The notes under the pieces were generated by a model. That model searched no databases. It saw only the letters and a list, made by a program, of their open reading frames with translations, and had not been told where the DNA came from. Source: Pseudoalteromonas luteoviolacea (lineage in GTDB: Bacteria > Pseudomonadota > Gammaproteobacteria > Enterobacterales > Alteromonadaceae). Taken from it: a stretch of DNA of 64,000 nt. Where the stretch lies: the NCBI RefSeq assembly GCF_000814765.1, contig NZ_JWIC01000007.1, forward strand, positions 405,121 to 469,120. Reading direction: 5' to 3'. Within the stretch, counting starts at the first letter, position 1. Every line of letters starts with the position of its first letter. The translations under genes and the position numbers were made by a program. Positions 54,135-62,740 of the stretch are shown here, piece by piece.

Positions 54135-54674
54135 TTAGCCATGATTTATAATAAATGTACAAACTTCATCATCGTTATGGGTACATGTAGCTTGTTCTAT
54201 GTTTACTTCCTCGTTGAAATGTTCTGCGCAACCATAAATGAGCCCTTCAGCGCAAAAACATAGCTTTCGTGGTGAGTTATAAATTAACTCAATCGTATTT
54301 TTGTTAACCACCTTAGCGCTGATAGTTGGTAAATTCGGCTCCTCGTAAAGCTTTTGAACTTCACTATGTATCACTTCGTCAATAGAAAGAATAAGTTCCT
54401 CAAAAGATTTAAACTCTGAGACGATCGCTGGGTGCTTTTTGGCTAAAAAGGAAAACAAATACGTTCCAAATGCCTTTAAGGTGTCAGGTAGCGACAGCTC
54501 TAAGACTTCAGAAACATTAATAGCCATATTTACTAACTCTTCATCCGGGTAGGATCTCGCACTTATATAAACTCTGTCTTCAGGGCAGTGTTTTTCTAAT
54601 AATTCTTCCCATAAATCCATTCCTTTAGTTTCAATTACCAACTCTTCTAAACATCTAAAAATTAAACCTTTCAT
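54135..54674 (-). CDS. hnoX: H-NOX haem nitric-oxide sensor
   Basis: A 179-residue haem protein. The start MKGLIFRCLEELV is typical. The proximal haem ligand is His103 (DEVIHSEVQKLY), followed by Pro116, and the propionate-binding YxSxR motif is Tyr132-Ser134-Arg136. Position and spacing match bacterial H-NOX proteins that bind NO at sub-nanomolar levels. Cys139, Cys164 and Cys172 correspond, as I recall, to zinc-site cysteines of Shewanella H-NOX. The fourth ligand there, near position 161, is Gln here. Its ATG overlaps the stop of the upstream regulator, and its end overlaps the kinase start. Confidence 0.9.
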   Translation of the reverse strand: MKGLIFRCLEELVIETKGMDLWEELLEKHCPEDRVYISARSYPDEELVNMAINVSEVLELSLPDTLKAFGTYLFSFLAKKHPAIVSEFKSFEELILSIDEVIHSEVQKLYEEPNLPTISAKVVNKNTIELIYNSPRKLCFCAEGLIYGCAEHFNEEVNIEQATCTHNDDEVCTFIINHG

Positions 54675-55735
54675 ATAGAGCCCTCTTCGATAGAGTTAGT
54701 TTGTTTTGAAGTCGACAAGAATTCACATAGGCTGTCGATATTTGAGTGTTCCGAAATTAAAATGTCCGATATTGTTTTTTCGTTGTTTGTGTTAATGTTC
54801 TCCAAAACGGTTTTACAGATTATTGCTGAATCTGAGCTTGGGCTTTCAACTATCATTTTTTGTCTTTCGTTAATAAGGTTTTCATCAACGCCCCATATTG
54901 ATGCGTACCTATTTAGAATCGATAATTCAAAAGACTTTCCAAAACCAGCTTTTAAATATAAGTACACCACTTTGTTTATCCAGTAACTAAAAATAATACA
55001 AAATATACCAATTGATTGTTCTTCAGTTACGTTATGGAGCCTTGAAAATACGAACGATTTAAGCGCCCAATCGAAAAAAAACTCTATTTCTTTATTGATT
55101 TGTACCCAACCAACGGAATCTATAAACCGGTCTAAAAACTCAATATGCTTATTTAGTAAGTCAGAACTCGCTTCTAGAATGATAGTTCTGTCATTATTCT
55201 CTAATTTAGAAACATTTATATAAGATTCAAAATTAGAAGTTGTATTTAAATAAGAATGTTGTTTATTTGGCGTTTCAGCTGTGTTTTTTTCTGGTAAAGG
55301 AACGTAGGGAACAAAGCCTTGTTTGAGTTCATGGTCGTCAGTCACATCAAAGCATTTAGCCTTGTGATAAATGTAACCCAAGAAATTGATATCATCTATT
55401 GAAAAGGGTTTGGGCATAAATATATTTGCAGACACTTCGTTAAAATCGTTATGTATCGAACCAATGTCTCCCGACATGAGTACTCTGATAGTCGTTGGGC
55501 TTTTGACTTGTACTATTTTTAATGCCTGAGCTCCATTGATTGAGGGCATTTGATAGTCGGTAATAAATAAGTCATATTGCACATCAGAATTAGAAAGGTA
55601 CTGCTCAACCAACGTAGGGTCGTTTATAGTGACAATATTGTCGACGTTTAATACACGAGATAGTGATCTCGAAAGAGATCTGAGAACGAGTTTATCATCA
55701 TCTAATATCAAAACATTCGTTGGTTTTATTTTCAT
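54671..55735 (-). CDS. response regulator with unrecognised helical output domain
   Basis: A 354-residue regulator, first gene of the H-NOX operon. The receiver (about 1-130) has LILDDD, phospho-acceptor in LFITDYQMP, the switch serine/threonine position in VLMSGD and lysine in FMPKPF. A poorly conserved linker (about 130-185) leads to a C-terminal domain of about 170 residues. That domain is rich in long hydrophobic helices (EIEFFFDWALKSFVFSRL, SIGIFCIIFSYWINKVVYLYL). I cannot match it to any known output family, such as EAL, GGDEF, HD-GYP or helix-turn-helix. It may bind protein or membrane. It is coupled to the H-NOX gene by a stop/start overlap. Confidence 0.75.
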   Translation of the reverse strand: MKIKPTNVLILDDDKLVLRSLSRSLSRVLNVDNIVTINDPTLVEQYLSNSDVQYDLFITDYQMPSINGAQALKIVQVKSPTTIRVLMSGDIGSIHNDFNEVSANIFMPKPFSIDDINFLGYIYHKAKCFDVTDDHELKQGFVPYVPLPEKNTAETPNKQHSYLNTTSNFESYINVSKLENNDRTIILEASSDLLNKHIEFLDRFIDSVGWVQINKEIEFFFDWALKSFVFSRLHNVTEEQSIGIFCIIFSYWINKVVYLYLKAGFGKSFELSILNRYASIWGVDENLINERQKMIVESPSSDSAIICKTVLENINTNNEKTISDILISEHSNIDSLCEFLSTSKQTNSIEEGSI

Positions 55736-55777
55736 TAAAAGCGTGCCTATTATATTGTTTCTTATTAAAGTTTAGTC

Positions 55778-55791
55778 TAGTTTTAAAACTA
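55778..55791. promoter_or_regulatory. palindrome in the divergent promoter of the H-NOX module
   Basis: Perfect 14-bp palindrome TAGTTTTAAAACTA in the 96-bp gap between the two divergently transcribed response-regulator genes. Candidate operator for a shared regulator; AT-rich context. Confidence 0.4.
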
Positions 55792-55831
55792 ATAACAAAT
55801 CAATAAATGTGTGCTGGAGTGCATCTTATAT

Positions 55832-57133
55832 ATGAATGACGAACCAATAGTCGTACTTTGTCTTGATGACGAAAAAAGTGTACTGAATTCTTTAGGTCGT
55901 CTTTTGAGACAAAATGGGATAAAAGCTGAATTGTTTCAGTCCGGTCATGAAGCCTTAGATCGAGTTCGAGAAATGGATTTTGATGTCATCATTTCTGATA
56001 TGAGAATGCCAAACATGGATGGCGCTGAGTTTTTAACGCATGCAAAGGCAATCTCTCCAGATGCAAGAAGGATCTTATTAACTGGCTATTCAGATATTCA
56101 AGACACAATCAATGCGATCAACAGTGGCGGTATACATGGGTACCTTCAAAAGCCATGGAACAACGAACAGCTAGTAAGAGAAATTAACAAAGCAGCTGAG
56201 TTAACGAAGTTAAAAAAACAAAATGATGCCCTACAAAAGCAGGTACAAGCACAAAACGAAGAGCTTAAAGAGCTTAATACAAATTTGGAAAGTTTAGTTG
56301 AAAAACGAACTTCTCAAATAAGGCAAGTACTTAAACAGCTTGAGTCCGCAAATGAAAATGAGAAAAAAGAACACCGCAGTACAGTAGAGTTACTCTATAA
56401 TTTCATTAATGCAAACCCGTATCTGGATGCAGACAAGGCAAAGCATATTGCAAAACTCTGCTATCAAGTTGCTAAAGGGCTTTCGTTGAGCGCTGAAATT
56501 GCTGACATGGTCAGGATGTCAGGCTACTTGTCTCAAGTTGGCTTGCTTGCTATGGATCCTACTTTATATGCTCGCCCCTTTCATGAATTAGATAGTGAAA
56601 AGAAAAAAGTGTTTCTAACACACCCTGCAACTGCACAGCTTATGTTAATGCCTGCTCAGCATCTAAGTGATGTTGCTGAGTCAATTTATAGTCAATTTGA
56701 AAAATACAATGGCCAAGGTGTTCCAAAGGGCATAAAGGGCAAGGAAATACCGATTGGTGCACAAATACTTGCTGTTGCAAGAGATTATATTGAACACCTT
56801 TACCAAAGCCAACGACCCATGGAAGAACGAAAAGAAAATGCTTTGGAAATTATTAAGATGTACAGTGGTAGTTTTTATCATCCTAAAGTCGTTGAATCAC
56901 TCCTTAACGTATTGTCTAAAGATCAGGTTGAAAATGATAAAGTTGGCAGCATGAGTATACTCACCGCACACCAATTGAAACCTGGTATGGAATTGGGCTT
57001 AGCAATGCATAATGCGCAAGGTATTATGCTATTACCTAAAGGGCATGTTTTTTCGGACAACTCCATTTCTAAGTTGCAACAATTAGAGTCCCAAAAGCCT
57101 ACCCCATTCAGAATCATGATTGTAGACAATTAA
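55832..57133 (+). CDS. response regulator with degenerate HD-GYP domain
   Basis: A 433-residue regulator transcribed away from the H-NOX operon. ATG 55832 is chosen; a GTG at 55811 is an alternative, and the ribosome-binding site is poor for both. The receiver (about 1-125) has CLDDE, ISDMRMPNMDG, LLTGYSD and LQKPW. A long coiled coil (about 130-190) leads to an HD-GYP-like domain (about 190-360). There the HD metal residues are missing (SGYLSQVGLLAM), GYP has become GVP (YNGQGVPKG) and HHE is replaced (YSQFEKY). It is thus probably inactive as a cyclic-di-GMP phosphodiesterase. HnoD of Shewanella has the same degenerate architecture. Confidence 0.82.
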   Translation: MNDEPIVVLCLDDEKSVLNSLGRLLRQNGIKAELFQSGHEALDRVREMDFDVIISDMRMPNMDGAEFLTHAKAISPDARRILLTGYSDIQDTINAINSGGIHGYLQKPWNNEQLVREINKAAELTKLKKQNDALQKQVQAQNEELKELNTNLESLVEKRTSQIRQVLKQLESANENEKKEHRSTVELLYNFINANPYLDADKAKHIAKLCYQVAKGLSLSAEIADMVRMSGYLSQVGLLAMDPTLYARPFHELDSEKKKVFLTHPATAQLMLMPAQHLSDVAESIYSQFEKYNGQGVPKGIKGKEIPIGAQILAVARDYIEHLYQSQRPMEERKENALEIIKMYSGSFYHPKVVESLLNVLSKDQVENDKVGSMSILTAHQLKPGMELGLAMHNAQGIMLLPKGHVFSDNSISKLQQLESQKPTPFRIMIVDN

Positions 57134-57286
57134 TTATGTTAAATGATGTCTCAATTTAAAAGTTGAGACTAATTATACTTATTTGTGTATCGTTCTACCC
57201 ACATAAAGAACACATCATACTATATATCTTTATAAGCGCAATTTATACTATTGTTAGTTTAATAAATTAAAATTGACCAATAAAAA
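57134..57286. other. gap between the HD-GYP regulator and the minisatellite
   Basis: Contains a weak hairpin after the regulator (GTCTCAA / TTGAGAC, 57148-57169) that may terminate it. The first copy of the recurring GAACACATCATAC motif follows at 57203-57223. Confidence 0.5.
57203..57223 (+). repeat. recurring intergenic motif, copy 1
   Basis: A 21-bp sequence with core GAACACATCATAC, preceded by ATAAA and followed by TAT. It is identical over 21 bp to copy 2 at 62720-62740 and nearly identical to copy 3 at 63785-63803. All three are in the same orientation in noncoding DNA. Confidence 0.75.
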
Positions 57287-57866
57287 GTGAAGTACTGAAA
57301 GTGAACTACTGAAAGTGAACTACTGAAAGTGAACTACTGAAAGTGAACTACTGAAAGTGAACTACTGAAGTGAACTACTGAAAGTGAACTACTGAAAGTG
57401 AACTACTGAAAGTGAACTACTGAAAGTGAACTACTGAAAGTGAACTACTGAAAGTGAACTACTGAAAGTGAACTACTGAAAGTGAACTACTGAAAGTGAA
57501 CTACTGAAAGTGAACTACTGAAAGTGAACTACTGAAAGTGAACTACTGAAAGTGAACTACTGAAAGTGAACTACTGAAAGTGAACTACTGAAAGTGAACT
57601 ACTGAAAGTGAACTACTGAAAGTGAACTACTGAAAGTGAACTACTGAAAGTGAACTACTGAAAGTGAACTACTGAAAGTGAACTACTGAAAGTGAACTAC
57701 TGAAAGTGAACTACTGAAAGTGAACTACTGAAAGTGAACTACTGAAAGTGAACTACTGAAAGTGAACTACTGAAAGTGAACTACTGAAAGTGAACTACTG
57801 AAAGTGAACTACTGAAAGTGAACTACTGAAAGTGAACTACTGAAAGTGAACTACTGAAAGTGAACT
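57287..57866. repeat. 14-bp minisatellite, 41 units
   Basis: Tandem array of GTGAACTACTGAAA. It begins with one variant unit (GTGAAGTACTGAAA) at 57287. Four perfect units follow, then one 13-bp unit lacking an A (57357-57369), and 35 perfect units from 57370 to 57859. A partial GTGAACT at 57860-57866 runs into the ppsA-side hairpin. The unit is not a multiple of three and carries stops in all frames, so it is noncoding. The array lies between two convergent genes. Near-perfect identity implies recent expansion or active homogenisation, so copy number is likely to vary among strains. Confidence 0.97.
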
Positions 57867-57890
57867 GCACCTAAACATTAGGTGCAGTTT
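57863..57890. terminator. terminator between the minisatellite and ppsA
   Basis: A 12-bp stem AACTGCACCTAA / TTAGGTGCAGTT with a 3-nt loop. Its left arm overlaps the last partial repeat unit. T tracts are short on both strands, but placement 9 bp beyond the ppsA stop is right for that gene. Confidence 0.65.
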
Positions 57891-57898
57891 GTAATTGG

Positions 57899-60274
57899 TT
57901 ACTTATTGAATTTTTCAGCTAAGTATAACCAAGTTTCTAATACTGTATCTGGATTTAGTGAAACAGTATCTATCCCTTGCTCTACAAGCCAAGCTGCAAA
58001 GTCTTCGTGGTCAGATGGACCCTGTCCACAAATACCAACATACTTGCCTTTATCTTTAGCAGTTTTAATCGCCATTGATAGAAGCTTTTTAATAGCAGGG
58101 TTTCTTTCATCAAATAAGTGTGCGATCAGCCCAGAGTCTCTATCAAGACCTAATGTTAACTGAGTCAAATCATTTGAACCAATTGAGAAACCATCAAAGT
58201 ATTCTAAAAACTCATCAGCAAGGAGTGCATTTGAAGGCAGTTCACACATCATGATTACACGAAGGCCGTTTTCCCCGCGTTTCAAACCGTGCTCTTCAAG
58301 TAGCTCAATAACTTTGGCTGCTTCTTCAAGTGTTCTTACAAATGGAATCATAATTTCTACATTTGTAAGACCCATTTCGTTGCGCACTCGCTTAATTGCT
58401 TCACATTCTAATGCAAAACATTCTCTAAAATCTTCCGATATATAACGAGAAGCACCACGGAAACCAATCATTGGATTTTCTTCTTCTGGCTCATATTGCT
58501 GACCACCGATTAAGTTTGCATATTCGTTTGACTTAAAGTCAGACATACGAACAATAACTTTTTCAGGAGCGAAAGCTGCGCCAAGTGTTGAAATACCTTC
58601 AACTAATTTTGCGATATAAAACTCTACTGGTGAGTCGTAGCCGGCAATAATATCGCTAATTTCTGCTTTAAGTTCGTCAGACTGATTATCGAAGTTGATT
58701 AGTGCCTTAGGATGAACACCTATCATACGATTGATGATAAACTCTAAACGAGCTAGTCCAATACCTGCATGTGGTAATTTTGCAAAATCAAATGCTCTGT
58801 CAGGGTTACCAACATTCATCATGATCTTTAAAGGTAGATCCGGCATCGAGTCAATACGTGAAGAAATAACTTCGTACTTCAATTCGCCTTCGTAGATATA
58901 ACCAGTATCACCTTCAGCACATGAAACGGTTACTGCATCACCGTGTTTAATTGTGTCAGTTGCATTACCACAACCAACTACAGCAGGTATACCTAGTTCA
59001 CGTGCAATAATTGCTGCGTGACAGGTTCTACCACCGCGATTAGTTACGATCGCAGAAGCACGTTTCATGATAGGTTCCCAATCAGGGTCTGTCATATCAG
59101 TAACAAGCACATCGCCTTGTTGAACTTTATCCATTTCATCAATTGATGTTAAGACTCTTACAACACCAGAACCTATTTTATGACCAATTGCTCGACCTTC
59201 GCATACTACATTTGATTTCTCTTGTAGTTGGAAGCGTTCCATAACGTTTGAATCTTCGTTAGAACGTACGGTTTCTGGTCTAGCTTGTACTATATATAGT
59301 TTTCCATCATTACCATCTTTTGCCCACTCGATGTCCATAGGACGACCGTAGTGTTTTTCGATGATAACTGCTTGCTTAGCTAACTCTTGAACTTCGTCGT
59401 CTGTAATTGAGAACTTGTTCGAAAGCGCCGGATCCATGTCAACTATCTCTACTTGTTTACCATGTGATTCGTCACTTGAGTAAATCATTTGAATAGCTTT
59501 TGAACCTATGTTTCTTCTTACTACAGCTGGTTTGCCATTAGCTAAAGTCGGCTTATGAACATAAAATTCATCTGGGTTAACAGCGCCCTGCACTACCATT
59601 TCACCTAGACCATAGCTAGATGTTACGAATACTACATCCTCAAAGCCTGATTCAGTATCGATAGAGAACATGACACCAGAAGATGCTTTGTCTGAACGCA
59701 CCATTCTTTGGATGCCAGCAGAAAGTGCGACACCTCTATGGTCGTAACCTTGGTGTACGCGATAAGAAATTGCTCGGTCATTGAAAAGCGACGCGAATAC
59801 GTGCTTGATAGCAACCATAACTGCGTCAATACCACGAACATTGAGGAAAGTTTCTTGTTGGCCAGCAAATGATGCATCTGGCATATCTTCTGCAGTTGCA
59901 GATGAACGAACAGCAAAAGATACGTCGTTGCTATCGTCACCGTGGAGGGTCTTGTAAGCTGCTCGAATTGCTTGGTCTAATTCTGGTTGGAAAGGAGTGT
60001 CGATGACCCATTGTCTGATCTGGCTACCTACTTTTGCCAGTTCGTTGACGTCGTCAACATCTAGGGTGTCTAAAATAGTGTGGATTTTTTCATTAAGTCC
60101 TGATTGCTCAAGAAATTCATTGAACGCATCTGCTGTAGTTGCGAATCCACCTGGTACTTGTACACCAGCGTTAGCAAGGTTAGATATCATTTCACCAAGA
60201 GAAGCGTTTTTACCACCAACTCGAGGTACGTCATGCATACCCAATTCTTGATACCAGAGAACGTAGTCTTGCAC
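57899..60274 (-). CDS. ppsA: phosphoenolpyruvate synthase
   Basis: A 791-residue enzyme converting pyruvate and ATP to PEP, AMP and phosphate, for gluconeogenic growth on amino acids or organic acids. GTG 60274 is chosen because GGAG lies about 9 bases upstream and the length matches the family (about 792). The N-terminal ATP-binding domain starts VGGKNASLGEM. The central swivelling domain carries the phospho-histidine in GGRTCHAAIIARELGIPAVV. The C-terminal barrel has FSIGSNDLTQLTLGLDRD and the catalytic cysteine in VGICGQGPSD. Divergent from its regulatory gene ppsR. Confidence 0.96.
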   Translation of the reverse strand: MQDYVLWYQELGMHDVPRVGGKNASLGEMISNLANAGVQVPGGFATTADAFNEFLEQSGLNEKIHTILDTLDVDDVNELAKVGSQIRQWVIDTPFQPELDQAIRAAYKTLHGDDSNDVSFAVRSSATAEDMPDASFAGQQETFLNVRGIDAVMVAIKHVFASLFNDRAISYRVHQGYDHRGVALSAGIQRMVRSDKASSGVMFSIDTESGFEDVVFVTSSYGLGEMVVQGAVNPDEFYVHKPTLANGKPAVVRRNIGSKAIQMIYSSDESHGKQVEIVDMDPALSNKFSITDDEVQELAKQAVIIEKHYGRPMDIEWAKDGNDGKLYIVQARPETVRSNEDSNVMERFQLQEKSNVVCEGRAIGHKIGSGVVRVLTSIDEMDKVQQGDVLVTDMTDPDWEPIMKRASAIVTNRGGRTCHAAIIARELGIPAVVGCGNATDTIKHGDAVTVSCAEGDTGYIYEGELKYEVISSRIDSMPDLPLKIMMNVGNPDRAFDFAKLPHAGIGLARLEFIINRMIGVHPKALINFDNQSDELKAEISDIIAGYDSPVEFYIAKLVEGISTLGAAFAPEKVIVRMSDFKSNEYANLIGGQQYEPEEENPMIGFRGASRYISEDFRECFALECEAIKRVRNEMGLTNVEIMIPFVRTLEEAAKVIELLEEHGLKRGENGLRVIMMCELPSNALLADEFLEYFDGFSIGSNDLTQLTLGLDRDSGLIAHLFDERNPAIKKLLSMAIKTAKDKGKYVGICGQGPSDHEDFAAWLVEQGIDTVSLNPDTVLETWLYLAEKFNK

Positions 60275-60415
60275 GGAACTGTCTCCAAAAACAAATTGTA
60301 ATAAATGTGAGAGATTAATTGACCTTCCTTTAGGTCGAAGGCATTCTACAACGGTAAGTATAGCCGCGTAAACCAAGACTTGAAAAAATACTAAAAAAGT
60401 AATGAAAAGGTTAAA

Positions 60416-61225
60416 ATGAGAACAGCATTTTATATATCAGATGGCACTGCCATTACAGCAGAAGTTTTTGGGCATGCAACCCTGTCAATGTTCCCGGTAG
60501 AATTTGACCATAAAACAATGCCTTTCATTGAATCAGTAGAAAAAGCCCATGCTATAAAAGCGACTATTGATAAAGTTGCACAAACCAGTGGTGAGCCACC
60601 TCTGGTATTTTTTACATTCGTTAACCCTGAATTGTCAGACATTATTTTGTCTTCAAAAGGTGTTTGTTATGACTTTTTGTCTTATGCAAGTGAAATTGTT
60701 AAGCGAGAGCTAAAAGTGAAACCAGTGCCTAAGGTTCACCGAACTCATAGTATTCATGAAAAAACCTATGACTTCAGGATATCAGCTGTCAACTATGCGC
60801 TTGCAAATGATGATGGTGCGAATATAAAAGACTATGATGAAGCTGATATTATTTTGGTTGGTGTTAGTAGAAGTGGAAAAACACCTGCAAGCTTATATTT
60901 AGCTTTACAATATGGTATCAAAGCAGCTAACTACCCTATTACCGAAGATGATTTAGAAAAAGGTAACTTTCCTAAATTTTTACTAGAACATAAAAGCAAA
61001 TTGTTTGGATTGACGATAGATCCAGACCGACTCGCGTCGATTCGACAAGAAAGAATGGCTAACTCCAAATACGCATCAATTCGACAATGTCGAATTGAAG
61101 TTCGAGAGGTGGAAATGTTATTCAAGAGACATAAAACACCTTTTTTGAATTCAACAAAGTTTTCTGTTGAAGAGATATCTGCAAAAATTATTGCTGAAGC
61201 TGGACTATCAAGAAATAAGTATTAA
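60416..61225 (+). CDS. ppsR: PEP synthase regulatory kinase/pyrophosphorylase
   Basis: A 269-residue bifunctional regulator of the DUF299 family. It inactivates PEP synthase by ADP-dependent phosphorylation of an active-site threonine and restores it by phosphate-dependent removal. The N-terminus (FYISDGTAITAEVFGHATLSMF) is the family mark. The P-loop is VGVSRSGKTPASLYLA at about 146-161. Divergence from ppsA across 141 bp is the usual arrangement in gammaproteobacteria, so the pair is likely co-regulated. A terminator follows directly. Confidence 0.95.
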   Translation: MRTAFYISDGTAITAEVFGHATLSMFPVEFDHKTMPFIESVEKAHAIKATIDKVAQTSGEPPLVFFTFVNPELSDIILSSKGVCYDFLSYASEIVKRELKVKPVPKVHRTHSIHEKTYDFRISAVNYALANDDGANIKDYDEADIILVGVSRSGKTPASLYLALQYGIKAANYPITEDDLEKGNFPKFLLEHKSKLFGLTIDPDRLASIRQERMANSKYASIRQCRIEVREVEMLFKRHKTPFLNSTKFSVEEISAKIIAEAGLSRNKY

Positions 61226-61254
61226 AAAAGGCCGCTTTTAAGCGGCCCTATTTA
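61224..61254. terminator. bidirectional terminator, ppsR / DAHP synthase
   Basis: Stem GGCCGCTT / AAGCGGCC with a 2-nt loop, preceded by A6. It is a strong terminator for the minus-strand DAHP synthase and usable for ppsR. Confidence 0.85.
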
Positions 61255-62610
61255 TTAAACTCTGTCTCTAGCATCTTTAAGTAAGTCTGCTACTAGGAAA
61301 CCAAGCTCTAAAACTTGATCAGCATTTAGTCTTGGGTCACACTGAGTTCGATAGCGTTGAGCCAAATCTTCATCAGATAAACCATAGGCTCCACCAATAC
61401 ATTCTGTAACATGTTGGCCAGTCATTTCTAAATGCACACCACCAGGGTAAGTTCCCTCTGCTTTATGAACTGCAAAGAATTGGCTAATTTCTCTTAATAT
61501 ATTGTTAAAGCTTCGAGTTTTATAGCCTGTGCTCGCCTTCTCTGTATTGCCATGCATTGGGTCTGATGACCATACGACGTTTCTACCTTCCGATTTGACC
61601 TTTCTTACTAAGTTAGGCAGTTTCTCAGGCAATACATCAGCCCCCATTCTGGTGATTAATGTCAGTCTACCAGGTATGTTTTCAGGGTTTAACGCGTCAA
61701 TAAGTCGGATTAGCTCATCAGGATCCATGCCTGGACCAACTTTTACACCTATCGGGTTTTTGATGCCTCTAAAGAACTCGATATGTGCATGGTCTAACTG
61801 TCTTGTGCGCTCGCCTATCCATACAAAATGCGCTGAACAATCATACCAATCACCAGAAAGATGATCTCTTCTTGTTAATGCTTGTTCATAGCCTAAAAGC
61901 AGTGCTTCATGAGACGTATATAAATGTGTTTCTTTTAAACTTGGAGCAATTGACGCATCAATACCGCAGACTTCCATGAACTCTAATGCGTCTTGAATGC
62001 GATTTGCCATTTGTTGAAATTTATCGCGTAAAGGGTTGGCTGCAACGAAGCTCATATTCCATCGACTAACCTGGTGCAAATCTGCAAGTCCACCCTGTGC
62101 GAAAGCTCTTAGCAAGTTTAATGTTGATGCACTATGGTGATAAGCTTTCATCAACCTATTTGGGTCAGGGATCCTTGATTCTTCGGTAAACTCAAAATTA
62201 TTTATGATGTCTCCCCGATATGACGGAAGTGAAACGCCATTTATCGTTTCATAATCAGAGGATCTAGGTTTAGCATATTGACCAGCCATACGTGCAATTT
62301 TAACTACTGGGCACTTGCCACCATAAGTTAGGACGACTGCCATCTGTAGTAATGTCTTGAACGTATCTCTTATGTTTGTAGCGCTAAAATCTGAAAACGA
62401 TTCTGCGCAATCTCCACCTTGCAGTAAAAATGCTTTTCCATTACACACATCGGCAAGGTTCTTATATAGACTTCTTGTCTCTTCAGCAAATACAAGAGGC
62501 GGCGCTGCATTTAGCTCTGACTCTACATTATTCAGAAGTTTTTTATCGGGATATTCCGGTTGCTGTACAATCGGAAAATCTCTCCAGCTATCTGGACTCC
62601 AAGGTTTCAT
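61255..62610 (-). CDS. class II 3-deoxy-7-phosphoheptulonate (DAHP) synthase
   Basis: A 451-residue enzyme making DAHP from PEP and erythrose-4-phosphate, the entry to the shikimate pathway. It is the plant-type class II form: WSPDSWRDFPIVQQPEYPD at the start, FLLQGGDCAESF with the metal-binding cysteine, KIARMAGQYAKPRSS, RSFVAANPL-like and WIGERTRQLDHAHIEFFRGI, and near the end GGVHLEMTGQHVTECIGG. It is unrelated in sequence to E. coli AroF/G/H. The PEP synthase next door makes one of its substrates, though the genes are not in one operon. Single gene. Confidence 0.95.
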   Translation of the reverse strand: MKPWSPDSWRDFPIVQQPEYPDKKLLNNVESELNAAPPLVFAEETRSLYKNLADVCNGKAFLLQGGDCAESFSDFSATNIRDTFKTLLQMAVVLTYGGKCPVVKIARMAGQYAKPRSSDYETINGVSLPSYRGDIINNFEFTEESRIPDPNRLMKAYHHSASTLNLLRAFAQGGLADLHQVSRWNMSFVAANPLRDKFQQMANRIQDALEFMEVCGIDASIAPSLKETHLYTSHEALLLGYEQALTRRDHLSGDWYDCSAHFVWIGERTRQLDHAHIEFFRGIKNPIGVKVGPGMDPDELIRLIDALNPENIPGRLTLITRMGADVLPEKLPNLVRKVKSEGRNVVWSSDPMHGNTEKASTGYKTRSFNNILREISQFFAVHKAEGTYPGGVHLEMTGQHVTECIGGAYGLSDEDLAQRYRTQCDPRLNADQVLELGFLVADLLKDARDRV

Positions 62611-62719
62611 TTCTCATTCCTCATTAGTTACCTCACAATGCACGTTATCGTATAGGACGGTAAGCATCAAGCACAAATTAGTTAAATTTCAATTATTTTA
62701 ACGATGCACCAATAGAGCA

Positions 62720-62740
62720 ATAAAGAACACATCATACTAT
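62720..62740 (+). repeat. recurring intergenic motif, copy 2
   Basis: Identical over 21 bp to copy 1 (core GAACACATCATAC). It lies 110 bp upstream of the DAHP synthase start, on the opposite strand to that gene. Confidence 0.75.

Noticed and set aside
57287..57866. CRISPR array
   Set aside because: The units are directly adjacent 14-bp copies with no spacers, and there are no cas genes in the window.
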